DNA from: Verrucomicrobiota bacterium
GTDB taxonomy: Bacteria; Verrucomicrobiota; Verrucomicrobiia; Chthoniobacterales; UBA10450
NCBI GenBank assembly: GCA_003218345.1
Contig: QHNF01000147.1
Location: forward strand, 1-5,639
Reading direction: 5' to 3'
DNA: 5,639 nt
The notes under the pieces were generated by a model. It had not been told where the DNA came from. It worked only from the letters and a program-made list of their open reading frames with translations, and ran no database searches. Shown one piece after another: positions 5,523 to 5,639 of the stretch; position 1 is the first letter of the stretch; each line of letters opens with the position of its first letter. A program made the position numbers and the translations under genes.

Positions 5523-5639
5523 ATGGCTGCCGAGATTAAAAAAGAAATTGAGCTGGAAATCGCGCATGTGTTGTTCACGGACATCGTCGGTTACTCCAAG
5601 CTGCCGATCAATCAGCAACGAGCGTTAGTGGAGCGCTTA
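5523..5639 (+). CDS. Class III adenylate/guanylate cyclase, N-terminal fragment (runs off window)
   Basis: An ATG at 5523 opens 39 codons that run to the last base of the window. The protein begins with a charged helix (MAAEIKKEIELEIA) followed by HVLFTDIVGYSKL. This is the first strand of the class III nucleotidyl cyclase homology domain, in which Asp20 is one of the two metal-binding aspartates. QQRALVERL begins the next helix. The enzyme would convert ATP (or GTP) to the 3',5'-cyclic nucleotide, but the substrate-defining residues lie beyond the window. An in-frame TGA at 5514-5516 rules out a longer N-terminus, and no Shine-Dalgarno is evident. Relatives with this N-terminus usually continue into a membrane helix, a TolB-N/FlgO-like domain and TPRs, so the full gene may be a paralogue of its upstream neighbour's C-terminal part. 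That cannot be seen here. Confidence 0.85.
   Translation, partial: MAAEIKKEIELEIAHVLFTDIVGYSKLPINQQRALVERL

Overview
The window looks like chromosomal DNA of a soil bacterium, most likely a verrucomicrobial (Chthoniobacterales / Udaeobacter-type) genome. The main reason is the signalling gene in the second half. Its N-terminus (NPKNFF.ELKRR.VYKVA.AY..V.WLL.Q) followed by a TolB-N/FlgO-like domain and TPRs is a large paralogous family in those bacteria. Acidobacteria remain possible. The assignment is inference from remembered family features, not from a search. All intact genes lie on the + strand, and Shine-Dalgarno signals are weak throughout.

Left part (1-2500): three accessory-looking genes in the same direction but with sizeable gaps. 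The first (cut by the window start) and the second each carry an Arg-Asn-x-x-x-His motif (RX4H) of the kind found in HEPN domains. The third is a DUF4365-type protein with a PD-(D/E)XK nuclease signature (E...D...QVK). The set resembles a small, undescribed nuclease or defence-type neighbourhood. No antitoxin, nucleotidyltransferase, methylase or integrase is present to prove that.

Middle (2501-3268): no intact gene, but not empty. It holds the wreck of a class III adenylate/guanylate cyclase (the MGVHSGPV segment and its upstream helix). A leader sequence just upstream of it is repeated ahead of the intact cyclase gene at the right edge. There are also an 11-bp inverted repeat, and three consecutive hairpins, one of which is a 22-bp near-perfect palindrome.

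Right part (3269-5639): a membrane-anchored TolB-N/FlgO-like plus TPR protein of about 675 aa, then a 226-bp gap with dispersed-repeat sequence, then the start of a class III nucleotidyl cyclase that runs off the window. Together with the cyclase relic this looks like a locus where cyclase/TPR signalling genes were duplicated and partly deleted. I see no tRNA, rRNA, CRISPR array, transposase or replication origin.
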